From positions 3,258,001-3,322,000 of the forward strand of contig NZ_CP021913.1 of the NCBI RefSeq assembly GCF_002814095.1: a stretch of 64,000 nucleotides of DNA, given 5' to 3'. This stretch comes from Sagittula sp. P11. GTDB lineage: Bacteria > Pseudomonadota > Alphaproteobacteria > Rhodobacterales > Rhodobacteraceae. The first letter of the stretch is position 1; every line of letters starts with the position of its first letter. Of the stretch, positions 52,441 to 60,728 are shown piece after piece. Below the pieces are notes generated by a model that was given only the letters and a program-made list of their open reading frames with translations, was not told the origin of the DNA and made no database searches. The position numbers and the translations under genes were made by a program.

Positions 52441-53063
52441 TGCCCTGGGATCGTAACCAGATGGCCGCACGCGCGGCGGAAGAACTCGAAGACGGCATGT
52501 ACGTGAACCTCGGCATCGGCATCCCGACGCTGGTGGCGAACTACGTGGGCGACAAGGACATCACGCTTCAGTCCGAGAACGGCATGCTGGGCATGGGGCC
52601 GTTCCCCTTCGAGGGCGAAGAGGATCCGGACCTCATCAACGCGGGCAAGCAGACGATTACCGAACTGGCGCGCACGTCCTACTTCGACAGCGCCATGTCC
52701 TTCGGCATGATCCGCGGCGGCAAGATCGCGGCGGCGATCCTCGGCGCCATGGAAGTGGCCGAGAACGGCGACCTCGCGAACTGGATGATCCCCGGCAAGC
52801 TCGTGAAGGGCATGGGCGGCGCGATGGACCTTGTGGCCGGTGTCGGCAAGGTCATCGTCGTGATGGACCATCAGAACAAGGCAGGCGAGTCCAAGGTGCT
52901 GAAGGAATGCACCCTGCCGCTGACTGGCAAGGGCGTGGTGAACCGCATCATCACCAACCTCGGCGTACTCGACGTGGTCGAGGGCGGTCTGAAGATCGTC
53001 GAATGTGCCGATGGCGTGACCGAGGACGAGATCCGCGCGGCGACCGACGCGACCATCGTCTGA
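52440..53063 (+). CDS. scoB: 3-oxoacid CoA-transferase subunit B
   Basis: A 207-residue beta subunit. The catalytic Glu that forms the CoA thioester lies in LQSENGMLGMGP, after VNLGIGIPTLVANY. KLVKGMGGAMDLVAG and VVMDHQNKAGESK are family landmarks. Its ATG overlaps the scoA stop (TAATG). A terminator follows. Confidence 0.94.
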   Translation: MPWDRNQMAARAAEELEDGMYVNLGIGIPTLVANYVGDKDITLQSENGMLGMGPFPFEGEEDPDLINAGKQTITELARTSYFDSAMSFGMIRGGKIAAAILGAMEVAENGDLANWMIPGKLVKGMGGAMDLVAGVGKVIVVMDHQNKAGESKVLKECTLPLTGKGVVNRIITNLGVLDVVEGGLKIVECADGVTEDEIRAATDATIV

Positions 53064-53084
53064 TTTTCGATGCACGGCATAGGG

Positions 53085-53112
53085 GGCGGCTCCGCTTGGG
53101 GCCGCCTTTTTT
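53085..53112 (+). terminator. Terminator after scoB
   Basis: GGCGGC / GCCGCC stem with 10-nt loop, then six T. Confidence 0.8.
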
Positions 53113-53292
53113 GTTGACCGGGCGGGGCGGCAGACCGCTTCCACACGGTCATCGGCGGCGCATTTTCTTGACCTCGCACCCGCAGCGCTAAGTCGTTTGG
53201 CGCAATCCGCGCCTGGCGGGGCAGGGACATTGGCCCCGCGGGGGACAGCGCGGTCTCGGAACGTTGAGCAGAACAAGAACAAGGAGCTCTTC

Positions 53293-55650
53293 ATGAGGGT
53301 TCATATCCGGCAGGGTCTGTTTGCCTGCCTTGTCGCCTTACTCGCAATCCTTGCCCTTCCGGCTTCTGTGCAGGCGCAGGACACCGCGGCAACGACCGGT
53401 GTCGCCAGCGGTGTAGAGGCACTGACACCCGCGCAGGCCAAGGCGCTGGCCGATCTTCTGGCCGACGACGCCACGCGCGGCGCGCTGATCGACGCCCTGA
53501 ACCGCACCGGAGAGCCTGCGCAGGCCAGCGACACCTCCGGCGAAACCGTGACCGAGGCGGTTACCGGCGCGGTCGAGGACGAGGCGACGGACCCCGGTGA
53601 AACCTCCTTCAGCCGCCGGATTGCAGCCGCCACGCAGGACACCGCAGAGCGCATCGCGGGCAGCCTCGGACGGTTCTGGCAGGGGTTCAGCCGGGCGCCC
53701 GAGACATTGGGCAGCGCCCTGTCGATCAATCCCGACATCATCCTGACCGCGCTGCGTGACCTCGCCCTGGTAATCGTCGCGACGGTCCTGCTTTACAATG
53801 TCCTCAGGTGGATCGCGAAACGGCTGTTCCGCCGGATGGGCAACCTGGCCGGGGATGCAGGCCCGGCACAGACCGCGCTGATCATCGTCACCTCCGTCAT
53901 CATCGACGCCATCGTGGTGGTGATCGCCTGGGGAGCCGGCTACGCCCTTGCGATTACGGCCTTCGGCGACGCCGGGCAGATCGGCATCCGGCAGACAATG
54001 TACCTCAATGCCTTCCTGATCGTGGAAATGGTCAAGGTGCTGATCCGCGCCGTCATGTCGCCCACCACTGCGCAACTGCGCACCGTGAACGTTCCGGACC
54101 GGGGCGCGCGCTATGTCGCGCGGTGGCTGACCTTCCTCGTCAGCCTGCTGGGCTACGGCCAGCTGCTGGTGGTGCCGATCATCAACCAGAACGTCAACTT
54201 CACCACCGGGCGGGGCGTGTCCACGCTGATCTCTGCCGTGGCCATCGCCATCCTGATCTGGATGGTCCTGAAGTGGCGCCGGGTGGTGGCCGACTGGCTT
54301 CTGGGCGAACGCAGGCTGAGCGAGGGGCGTGGTCTCCTGAAGTTCCTCGCCCGCAACTGGCACGTCCCGGCACTGATCTATCTCGTGGTCGTGCTGGCCA
54401 TCGTGCTGGCTCGTCCGGGCGGCATCCTTTTCCCGCTCCTGGGCACATCGGCAAAGGTGTTGGGTGCCATCGTGCTGGGCTTCATCGCCTCCAACCTCGT
54501 GAGCCGTGCCATCATGCGGGGCGTGCGGGTGCCCTCCGGGGTGTCGCAAAGGCTGCCGCTGCTGGAGCGCCGCCTGAACGCTTTCGTGCCGCGGGTGCTG
54601 ACGATCCTCAAGGTGGCGATCGTGCTGGCGGTGGTCATGTTCACACTCAATACCGTCGGTGTTCTGGACGTTCAGGGCTGGATGGAAAGCCAGATCGGTG
54701 TGCGCACGACCGCCGTCGTCCTGCGGGTCGCGGTCATCCTGACGGTGGCCTTCCTGATCTGGCTGGCCGTGAATTCCTGGGTGGATTTCCGTCTGAACCC
54801 GGAATTCGGCTCCGTCCCGACGTCCCGGGAACAGACGCTTCTGGCGCTGTTGCGCAATGCGGTGACCATCGTGCTGGTGGTCATCACGCTAATGTTCGTA
54901 CTGTCGGAGGTGGGCATCGACATCGCGCCGCTCCTCGCGTCGGCCGGGGTGCTGGGCCTGGCTATCGGTTTCGGTGCGCAGAAGCTGGTGCAGGACATCA
55001 TCACGGGCGTCTTCATCCAGCTTGAGAACGCGATGAACGTGGGCGATGTGGTGACCGTCGGCGGGACCACAGGGACGATCGAACGCCTGACGATCCGGTC
55101 GGTCAGCCTGCGCGACCTGCACGGCGCATTCCACATCATCCCGTTCTCCTCGGTGGACATGGTGACGAACTACATGCGCGAATTCGCCTTCTGCGTCACT
55201 GACATGGGCATCGCCTACCGCGAGGACATCGGCGAGGCCAAGCAGGCGATGTTCGACGGCTTCGAGGAGTTGCGCGCCAATCCCGACTGGGGGCGGCATA
55301 TCCTCGAGGACCTGCAGTGGTTCGGCCTGAACAGCTTTGGTGCCAGCGAAGTGGTGGTGCGCGCACGGATCAAGACGGTGCCGGGCCAGCAATGGGGCAT
55401 CGGGCGTGCCTACAACGAGATCCTGAAACGGATTTTCGACGAGCGCGGCATCGAAATCCCGTTCCCGCACCAGACCATCTATTTCGGCGAGGACAAGCAG
55501 GGGCAGGCGCCCGCGGCGCCGGTCCGCATGACCATCGAACAGACGCCGAAGTCCGCCCCCGCGCCGTCCAGCGGGACGACGGGGCAGCCGGATACGCTGG
55601 ACTCGTCGATCAACACCTCGCCCGACGACGAACCGCCGGGAGATCGGTGA
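53293..55650 (+). CDS. Large mechanosensitive channel, MscS/MscK type
   Basis: A 785-residue membrane protein. It has a signal peptide (QGLFACLVALLAILALPASVQA), a periplasmic helical region to about residue 145, some ten helices, and a C-terminal MscS core: SAGVLGLAIGFGAQKLVQDIITGVFIQLENAMNVGDVV is the pore helix and beta-domain start, followed by VSLRDLHGAFHIIPFSSV. The tail after about residue 745 is disordered (PAPSSGTTGQPDTLDSS). It would release solutes under hypo-osmotic stress. AAGGAG precedes ATG 53293; an upstream in-frame start lacks a signal peptide. Confidence 0.9.
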   Translation: MRVHIRQGLFACLVALLAILALPASVQAQDTAATTGVASGVEALTPAQAKALADLLADDATRGALIDALNRTGEPAQASDTSGETVTEAVTGAVEDEATDPGETSFSRRIAAATQDTAERIAGSLGRFWQGFSRAPETLGSALSINPDIILTALRDLALVIVATVLLYNVLRWIAKRLFRRMGNLAGDAGPAQTALIIVTSVIIDAIVVVIAWGAGYALAITAFGDAGQIGIRQTMYLNAFLIVEMVKVLIRAVMSPTTAQLRTVNVPDRGARYVARWLTFLVSLLGYGQLLVVPIINQNVNFTTGRGVSTLISAVAIAILIWMVLKWRRVVADWLLGERRLSEGRGLLKFLARNWHVPALIYLVVVLAIVLARPGGILFPLLGTSAKVLGAIVLGFIASNLVSRAIMRGVRVPSGVSQRLPLLERRLNAFVPRVLTILKVAIVLAVVMFTLNTVGVLDVQGWMESQIGVRTTAVVLRVAVILTVAFLIWLAVNSWVDFRLNPEFGSVPTSREQTLLALLRNAVTIVLVVITLMFVLSEVGIDIAPLLASAGVLGLAIGFGAQKLVQDIITGVFIQLENAMNVGDVVTVGGTTGTIERLTIRSVSLRDLHGAFHIIPFSSVDMVTNYMREFAFCVTDMGIAYREDIGEAKQAMFDGFEELRANPDWGRHILEDLQWFGLNSFGASEVVVRARIKTVPGQQWGIGRAYNEILKRIFDERGIEIPFPHQTIYFGEDKQGQAPAAPVRMTIEQTPKSAPAPSSGTTGQPDTLDSSINTSPDDEPPGDR

Positions 55651-55707
55651 GGACATCGTCGCGCCATGCGGACACAGCCGCATGGGCGGGGATACCCGGA
55701 AAACAGG

Positions 55708-55740
55708 AAACGCCCGCGCGAGGGATCGCGCGGGCGTTTT
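55708..55740 (+). terminator. Terminator after the MscS gene
   Basis: AAACGCCCGCGCGA / TCGCGCGGGCGTTT, a 14-bp perfect stem with 4-nt loop, then T. Confidence 0.9.
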
Positions 55741-55832
55741 CATGTCCGGACGCAAACCGTTCCTGTGCCGTCACCCGTCGGTAGACCAGCGCAACGACCT
55801 TCGGGAAGCGTCATGTCGAAAGCGGAAACGAC

Positions 55833-55883
55833 TGCGCCTCCCTGCAGGCCGCACGAGGTAATCCCGGCATACAGGGAGGCGCA
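55833..55883. repeat. 12-bp inverted repeat with 27-nt loop
   Basis: TGCGCCTCCCTG (55833-55844) and CAGGGAGGCGCA (55872-55883) are perfect complements. They lie in a 334-bp gap (55651-55984) that otherwise holds two terminators and no convincing gene; a 30-codon frame from 55813 runs through it. Confidence 0.65.
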
Positions 55884-55890
55884 TAAAGAA

Positions 55891-55920
55891 GGGGCGGGCT
55901 CCTAAGAACCCGCCCCAGGA
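55891..55920 (-). terminator. Hairpin after the phasin gene
   Basis: GGGGCGGG / CCCGCCCC with a loop of about 10 nt (55891-55898 and 55909-55916). On the minus strand it is followed by TTCTTTATG; on the plus strand by AGGATTTTG, so either direction is possible. Confidence 0.6.
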
Positions 55921-55984
55921 TTTTGCGCCTGAATGGGAGGAGAGGGCGCAAAAAACCGGTCCTCGGCCCAGAAGGGCCCAGGGA

Positions 55985-56434
55985 TTACTTGGCCGCTTCG
56001 GAGACTTTTTTGGTCGCCGCGGTCATCTCGTCGGTTGCCTTCTTGGCAGCCGCGGTCATGTCCTCGGAGAAGTCCTTGCCAGCGGCCATCATCAGCTCGA
56101 CGGTGTCCATCTGCACTTTCTTCGCGATTTCGGCGAAGGTTGCCATGTGCTCGGCTGCGGCTTCGGCCTGAGAGGCTGCGAAGTCGGTCATCGCCTTGGC
56201 GTAGTCGGCCGGCTCTTCCTTGGCGGAAGACAGCTCGGCGATCTTCGACAGGGTTTCCTTGGTCCAAGATGCGGACAGCTCGGTCGACTTCTCGGCTGCT
56301 TCAAGCGCCACTGCGGAGAGCTTCTCGCTCATCGTCGCGGTGGTCTTGAAGGCGTCTTCCATTGCCTTCGTGTCAACCGGGAAAGAACCCATCATTTCTT
56401 TCATCATAGCGGTGAAGTCTTGCGTCTGTGCCAT
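55985..56434 (-). CDS. phaP: Phasin (PHA granule protein)
   Basis: A 149-residue, almost fully helical protein with the phasin_2-like composition (MAQTQDFTAMMKEMMGSFPVD, then long amphipathic Ala/Lys/Glu-rich helices, for example KKVQMDTVELMMAAGKDFSEDM). Phasins coat polyhydroxyalkanoate granules. AGGAA precedes ATG 56434. Its promoter carries two exact PhaR-type boxes. The usual downstream phaR is not present; the next gene is an unrelated, convergent channel. Confidence 0.9.
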   Translation of the reverse strand: MAQTQDFTAMMKEMMGSFPVDTKAMEDAFKTTATMSEKLSAVALEAAEKSTELSASWTKETLSKIAELSSAKEEPADYAKAMTDFAASQAEAAAEHMATFAEIAKKVQMDTVELMMAAGKDFSEDMTAAAKKATDEMTAATKKVSEAAK

Positions 56435-56496
56435 TTTATTCCTCGTAATCTCTCTGCTGCTCTGCGGGCCCGCCCCGCGTCTGTGCAACTGAGAGA

Positions 56497-56525
56497 AATA
56501 TGCATGCTGCAGCGCAGCATTTCAA
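56497..56525 (-). promoter_or_regulatory. phaP promoter with PhaR box 1 in the spacer
   Basis: On the minus strand TTGAAA (56520-56525), 17 bp, CATATT (56497-56502). The spacer is occupied by the perfect palindrome ATGCTGC-AGC-GCAGCAT (56504-56520), containing CTGC-N3-GCAG. Confidence 0.75.
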
Positions 56526-56533
56526 GTGTTTTT

Positions 56534-56544
56534 CTGCGCCGCAG
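56534..56544. promoter_or_regulatory. PhaR box 2 upstream of phaP
   Basis: CTGCGCCGCAG, exact CTGC-N3-GCAG, centre 27 bp from box 1, just upstream of the -35. Confidence 0.75.
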
Positions 56545-56560
56545 CAAAAATTCCTTCAAC

Positions 56561-58363
56561 TCATTGAATTTGTTTCGCCGCTTTCATCTTCACATAAGTG
56601 CCCGGCGCGGGGGCGAGAACCTCGTAGCCAGAATCACCCGGAACGCGAGCGTCCACCTTCTTTCCGGCGCGCTTCTTCAGCCACGCTTCCCAGTGCGGCC
56701 ACCACGATCCGGGGTGATGTTCGGCGCTGGCCTTCCAGTCTTCGAAGGACAGGCTGAGATCGTCGTTGATGTAATGACCGTACTTGTCCTTGCCCGGCGG
56801 GTTGACGATGCCGGCAATGTGGCCGGACTGGCCCAGCACGAACTGCTTGTTCTTCGACCCCATCATCTGAACGCCGCGATAGACGTCCCGCGCCGCGGCG
56901 ATGTGGTCCGTTTCCGTCGCAATGGACATCAGGGGCACGTCCACATCCGCCACCGACAGCTTTTCGCCGAACAGTTCATAGCCGCCCTCGGCGAACTCGT
57001 TGCGCTGGCAGAGCGCGCGGAGGTACTGGCGGAACATCTTGCCCGGCAGGTTCGCGCCATCGCCGTTCCAGTAGAGCAGGTCGAAGGCGGGGGGCGTTTC
57101 CCCCATCATGTAAGACTTGATCGCCGGTCCGTAGATCAGGTCGTTCGACCGCAGGAACGAGAAGGTCCGCGCCATGATGAAGTGCGGCAGCATCCCTTCC
57201 TGGTCGATCTCCTGTTCGATGCCGTCGGCAAAATCATTCTGCAGGAAGGGCGTGAACTCTCCCTGGTCGCTGAAATCGGTCAGGGCGGTGAAGAAGGTGG
57301 CCGACTTGACCGACTTGTCGCCGCGCTTCTTCATCAGCGACAGGGCGATGGACAGGGTTGTGCCGGCGATGCAGTAGCCGACGGCATTGACCTTGTCGAC
57401 GTCGCAGATGTCCTTGGCGATTTCCATCGCCTTCAGGAATCCCTCTTCGACGTACTCTTCCATCCCCACGTCGCGGTAGCGGCCATCCGGGTTGACCCAG
57501 CTGACCACGAAAAGGGTGTAGCCCTGATCGACCACCCAGCGGATGAAGGAGTTCTGCGGCTTCAGGTCAAGGATGTAAAACTTGTTGATCCACGGCGGGA
57601 ACAGCACGATGGGGGTCTCGTGCACCTGGTCGGTGGTGGGGCTGTACTGGATCAACTCCATCATGCGGTTGCGATAGACCACCTCGCCCTTGGCCGTGGC
57701 GATGTTCTCGCCGATCTCGAATGCGCTTTCGTCGACCAGCCGCACGACCATCTCGCCGTTGTTGGCCTCAAGGTCGGCAACGAGGTTCTCTAGCCCCTTC
57801 ACAAGGCTCTCGCCCTCCGTCTCCACCGCCTTCATCAGCGCGTCGGGGTTGGTTGCAAGGAAGTTGGTGGGGGCGAACATGTCGATGATCTGCTGGCTGA
57901 AGTAGCGCAGGCGCCTCTTCTCCTTGGGGTCCATGTCGTCGATCGACTCGACCGCATCGCGGATCGCGTCCGCGTTGATGAGGTATTGCTGCTTCACGTA
58001 GTTGAAATAGGGGTGGGTGTCCCACAGGGGATTCTTGAACCGCTTGTCGGTGGGGCCCGGATCCTCGGGCGCGGACAGCTTTCCGGAGGCGAGCGCATGC
58101 TGCGCCTCGACGAAATGCGAAACGGTCTTTCCCCAGAATCCCACCTGCTGCTCGATCAGCTTGGCGGGGTTGGTGACCCACTCCTGCATGTAGGCCTGCG
58201 CCGCCTTTACATAGAGGGAACTGTCCGGCCCGTTCAGGGCTTCAGGGGTGGGATGGCGCCGTGTCAGCGCTGCAACCATGCGCTGTGAGAGCTCTTCGAC
58301 CTTCTTGAGATTCTCCTCAAGCCGTTCTCTATCTTTCCCTGCGGCAACAGTGTTCGTTGTCAT
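56561..58363 (-). CDS. phaC: Class I polyhydroxyalkanoate synthase
   Basis: A 600-residue alpha/beta-hydrolase polymerase of the class I length. The catalytic triad is C331 in VGYCIAGTTLS (lipase-like box G-x-C-x-G), D486 in ATETDHIAAA, and H515 in GQSGHIAGIVNPP. The N-terminal domain (about 1-200) is helical. It polymerises 3-hydroxybutyryl-CoA on granule surfaces. It is transcribed away from phaZ across 132 bp; phaP lies directly behind it with its own promoter. Confidence 0.95.
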   Translation of the reverse strand: MTTNTVAAGKDRERLEENLKKVEELSQRMVAALTRRHPTPEALNGPDSSLYVKAAQAYMQEWVTNPAKLIEQQVGFWGKTVSHFVEAQHALASGKLSAPEDPGPTDKRFKNPLWDTHPYFNYVKQQYLINADAIRDAVESIDDMDPKEKRRLRYFSQQIIDMFAPTNFLATNPDALMKAVETEGESLVKGLENLVADLEANNGEMVVRLVDESAFEIGENIATAKGEVVYRNRMMELIQYSPTTDQVHETPIVLFPPWINKFYILDLKPQNSFIRWVVDQGYTLFVVSWVNPDGRYRDVGMEEYVEEGFLKAMEIAKDICDVDKVNAVGYCIAGTTLSIALSLMKKRGDKSVKSATFFTALTDFSDQGEFTPFLQNDFADGIEQEIDQEGMLPHFIMARTFSFLRSNDLIYGPAIKSYMMGETPPAFDLLYWNGDGANLPGKMFRQYLRALCQRNEFAEGGYELFGEKLSVADVDVPLMSIATETDHIAAARDVYRGVQMMGSKNKQFVLGQSGHIAGIVNPPGKDKYGHYINDDLSLSFEDWKASAEHHPGSWWPHWEAWLKKRAGKKVDARVPGDSGYEVLAPAPGTYVKMKAAKQIQ

Positions 58364-58495
58364 TTCAAGAATTCCCCCCTATCTTCGCAAACGCAGAAAT
58401 ACCGTCGCCGGGGTCGGGGGGCAAAGCGACGAAATGGCTCGGGTCCGACCGCCGACGTGGCTGCGTCGACCCCCATGATAATAGGAGTGGCTGTC

Positions 58496-59764
58496 ATGCG
58501 CTACATGGCGACGTACGATCTGATGGAAACGATGCGTAATACCAGCCAATGGCTTGGCGCAACGGCCCGAACGGCTGCATCCTACCCGGCGATGTCCCTG
58601 ATCCCCAACCCCATGATCCAGTGGATGGCCGCCTGGGGTGAGGTGACGGAACGCACCTACGAACGCATGGTGGTCAAGCCCGACTGGGGAATCCGCACGT
58701 TCACCTGCGAGGACGGCAAGGACCACCTCGTCGATATCCGCAACGTGGTCGAGAAGCCGTTCGGCAACCTGATTCACTTCGACGTCTCCGGACGCGAAGA
58801 ACAGCCGCGCAAGATCCTGCTGGTCGCCCCGATGTCCGGCCACTACGCGACCCTCGTGCGCTCCACCGTGAAGTCGCTGCTGGTGAATTGCGAAGTCTAC
58901 GTCACCGACTGGCACAACGCGCGCGACATCCCGGTGAGCTGCGGCAAGTTCGATGTTGAGGACTACACCCTCTACCTGATGGATTTCATGCGTCACCTCG
59001 GGCCCGACACCCACGTGATCGCCGTGTGTCAGCCCGCGCCGCTGACGCTGGCCGCGACCGCCTACCTGGCCGAGATCGACCCGGATGCGCAGCCGCGCAC
59101 GCTGACCCTGATCGGCGGCCCGATCGACCCCGACGCCACGCCCACGGATGTGACCGACTTCGGACGCCGTGTGACCATGGGCCAGCTCGAGGAAACGATG
59201 ATCCAGCGCGTGGGCTTCAAGTACAAGGGCGTGGGTCGCATGGTTTACCCGGGACTGCTGCAGCTCACCTCCTTCGTCAGCATGAACGCGGACCGGCACG
59301 TCAAGGCGTTCCAGGACCAGATCCTGCGCGTGGCCAAGGGGCAGGCGTCGGACCATGACGCACACAACCGGTTCTACGACGAATACCTCGCCGTGATGGA
59401 CATGCCGGCGGAATTCTACCTGTCGACGGTGGAACGGGTCTTCAAGAACCGCGAGATCGCGAAGAACGAATTCGTGGTGAACGGCCACAAGATCGACATC
59501 GGCAAGATCACCAGCGTTGCGGTGAAGACGGTCGAAGGGTCGAAGGACGACATCTCCGCCCCCGGCCAGTGTGTTGCGGCGCTCGACCTCTGCACCGGTC
59601 TGCCGGCATCGAAGAAGGCGAGCCACCTCGAGCCGGGCGCAGGCCACTACGGCATCTTCGCGGGCAAGAGCTGGCGGAACAACATCCGTCCGCTGGTGCT
59701 CGACTTCATCGACGCCAACTCGGCCGCTCCGAAACAGGCGGAATCGAAGGTCGTCAACCTCTGA
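58496..59764 (+). CDS. phaZ: Intracellular PHA depolymerase
   Basis: A 422-residue alpha/beta-hydrolase of the PhaZ type with nucleophile C178 in VIAVCQPAPLTLA and the family lead-in VYVTDWHNARDIPVSCGKFDVEDYT. It breaks down stored PHA to oligomers and 3-hydroxybutyrate. AGGAG about 9 nt upstream supports ATG 58496. A strong terminator follows, shared with the convergent apt gene. Confidence 0.93.
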   Translation: MRYMATYDLMETMRNTSQWLGATARTAASYPAMSLIPNPMIQWMAAWGEVTERTYERMVVKPDWGIRTFTCEDGKDHLVDIRNVVEKPFGNLIHFDVSGREEQPRKILLVAPMSGHYATLVRSTVKSLLVNCEVYVTDWHNARDIPVSCGKFDVEDYTLYLMDFMRHLGPDTHVIAVCQPAPLTLAATAYLAEIDPDAQPRTLTLIGGPIDPDATPTDVTDFGRRVTMGQLEETMIQRVGFKYKGVGRMVYPGLLQLTSFVSMNADRHVKAFQDQILRVAKGQASDHDAHNRFYDEYLAVMDMPAEFYLSTVERVFKNREIAKNEFVVNGHKIDIGKITSVAVKTVEGSKDDISAPGQCVAALDLCTGLPASKKASHLEPGAGHYGIFAGKSWRNNIRPLVLDFIDANSAAPKQAESKVVNL

Positions 59765-59783
59765 CAACCCATTCCCGACGATG

Positions 59784-59814
59784 AAAAAGGCGCGCCCGGG
59801 TGGCGCGCCTTTTT
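59784..59814. terminator. Bidirectional terminator between phaZ and apt
   Basis: AAAAAGGCGCGCC / GGCGCGCCTTTTT, a 13-bp perfect palindrome around CGGGT, giving T-runs in both directions. Confidence 0.93.
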
Positions 59815-59895
59815 AGTTTTCCAGTGGCTTGGCCCGCAGCTCCACGTCCCGCAAGGCGGATCGGTCTGTCTACGGGGCAGGGCGGCAGGCCGCCC

Positions 59896-60435
59896 TCAGA
59901 GCCCGCCGTATTCCACCAGCGTATGCACATCCATCCCGAGCGCCTCCAGCCGCTTGCGCCCGCCAAGGTCCGGCAGATCGACGATGAAGGCGCAGCCGAT
60001 GATCTCACCGCCAAGCCGCTCAACCAGCTTGATCCCGGCTTCGGCGGTGCCGCCGGTCGCCAGCAGGTCGTCCACGATCAGGATCTTCTCGCCCGCCTCG
60101 ATGGCGTCGTCATGCACCTCGACCACCGCCTCCCCGTACTCCAGCTGGTACTCCTCGGAGATCACGGCGCCGGGCAGCTTGCCCTTCTTGCGGACCGGCA
60201 CGAAGCCTGCCGACAACTGGTGCGCCACCGCGCCGCCAAGGATGAACCCCCGCGCCTCGAGGCCCACGACCTTGTCGAACCGGACACCGGCATAGGGCAG
60301 AAGCAACTGGTCGATGGCCATCCGGAACCCGCGCGGATCGACGAACAGTGTCGTCACGTCCCGGAACATGATCCCCTCGTGCGGGAAATCGACGATGGTG
60401 CGGATGTAGTCCTTGATCTCGCGACGGGGTGGCAT
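59896..60435 (-). CDS. apt: Adenine phosphoribosyltransferase
   Basis: A 179-residue type I phosphoribosyltransferase. The PRPP motif [14 protein letters not shown] and the flexible loop [18 protein letters not shown] are typical of Apt, and [19 protein letters not shown] binds adenine. It salvages adenine to AMP. GGAGG 5 nt upstream fixes ATG 60435. A terminator of the upstream small gene ends only 17 bp before the start codon, so apt expression might depend on read-through. Confidence 0.94.
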   Translation of the reverse strand: MPPRREIKDYIRTIVDFPHEGIMFRDVTTLFVDPRGFRMAIDQLLLPYAGVRFDKVVGLEARGFILGGAVAHQLSAGFVPVRKKGKLPGAVISEEYQLEYGEAVVEVHDDAIEAGEKILIVDDLLATGGTAEAGIKLVERLGGEIIGCAFIVDLPDLGGRKRLEALGMDVHTLVEYGGL

Positions 60436-60451
60436 GAGGCCTCCGGATAAG

Positions 60452-60485
60452 AAAAAACCGCCCCAAGCGGTAGCGCGGGGGCGGT
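60452..60485 (-). terminator. Terminator of the 37-codon gene, just upstream of apt
   Basis: ACCGCCCC / GGGGCGGT (60457-60464 and 60478-60485), 13-nt loop, then TTTTTTC on the minus strand. It lies between the small gene and the apt ribosome-binding site. Confidence 0.82.
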
Positions 60486-60523
60486 CCTGCCGCAAGCGTG
60501 TTGCCGTGAGTGGTGGTGCCGCG

Positions 60524-60637
60524 TCAGCGCAGGCGGGTCCAGGATGCGTAAAGCGCGCGCTTGAACCAGCTCAACCGCGGGCGGCGGCCGTCAAGACTGT
60601 CGTTCATGAAGATGGACTTGGCATGGAAAGGGCTCAT
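60524..60637 (-). CDS. 37-residue protein of unknown function
   Basis: The product begins [20 protein letters not shown] and ends with a basic, aromatic segment ([14 protein letters not shown]). No family recognised. It is supported by a complete set of signals: a minus-strand promoter at 60677-60704, AGAGG 7 nt before the ATG, and a terminator 38 bp after the stop, giving a transcript near 220 nt. It could be a small basic protein or a leader peptide controlling apt; the codons do not show a run of one amino acid. Its promoter contains a palindrome shared with the divergent ribbon-helix-helix gene. Confidence 0.6.
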   Translation of the reverse strand: MSPFHAKSIFMNDSLDGRRPRLSWFKRALYASWTRLR

Positions 60638-60673
60638 GGGTATACCTCTGTTTTTATAGTTTTACGCTGTACT

Positions 60674-60704
60674 TTGTATATACAATTCGTGAACCGAAGG
60701 TCAA
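60674..60704 (-). promoter_or_regulatory. Promoter of the small gene with TTGTATATACAA palindrome
   Basis: TTGACC (60699-60704), 16 bp, TATATA (60677-60682) on the minus strand. The perfect 12-bp palindrome TTGTATATACAA (60674-60685) covers the -10. It lies 44 bp before the divergent RHH gene and is a good operator candidate. Confidence 0.7.
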
Positions 60705-60728
60705 TGACGGCAACAGGAGAAGACCGGT

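Noticed and set aside
50257-52470. Open frame of 737 codons on the minus strand
   Set aside because: It runs opposite three well-supported plus-strand genes (L,D-transpeptidase, sodC, scoA) and has no domain or ribosome-binding site.
55813-55905. 30-codon frame MSKAETTAPPCRPHEV...
   Set aside because: No convincing ribosome-binding site, runs through a 12-bp inverted repeat, and its composition is not protein-like; an RNA element explains the region better.
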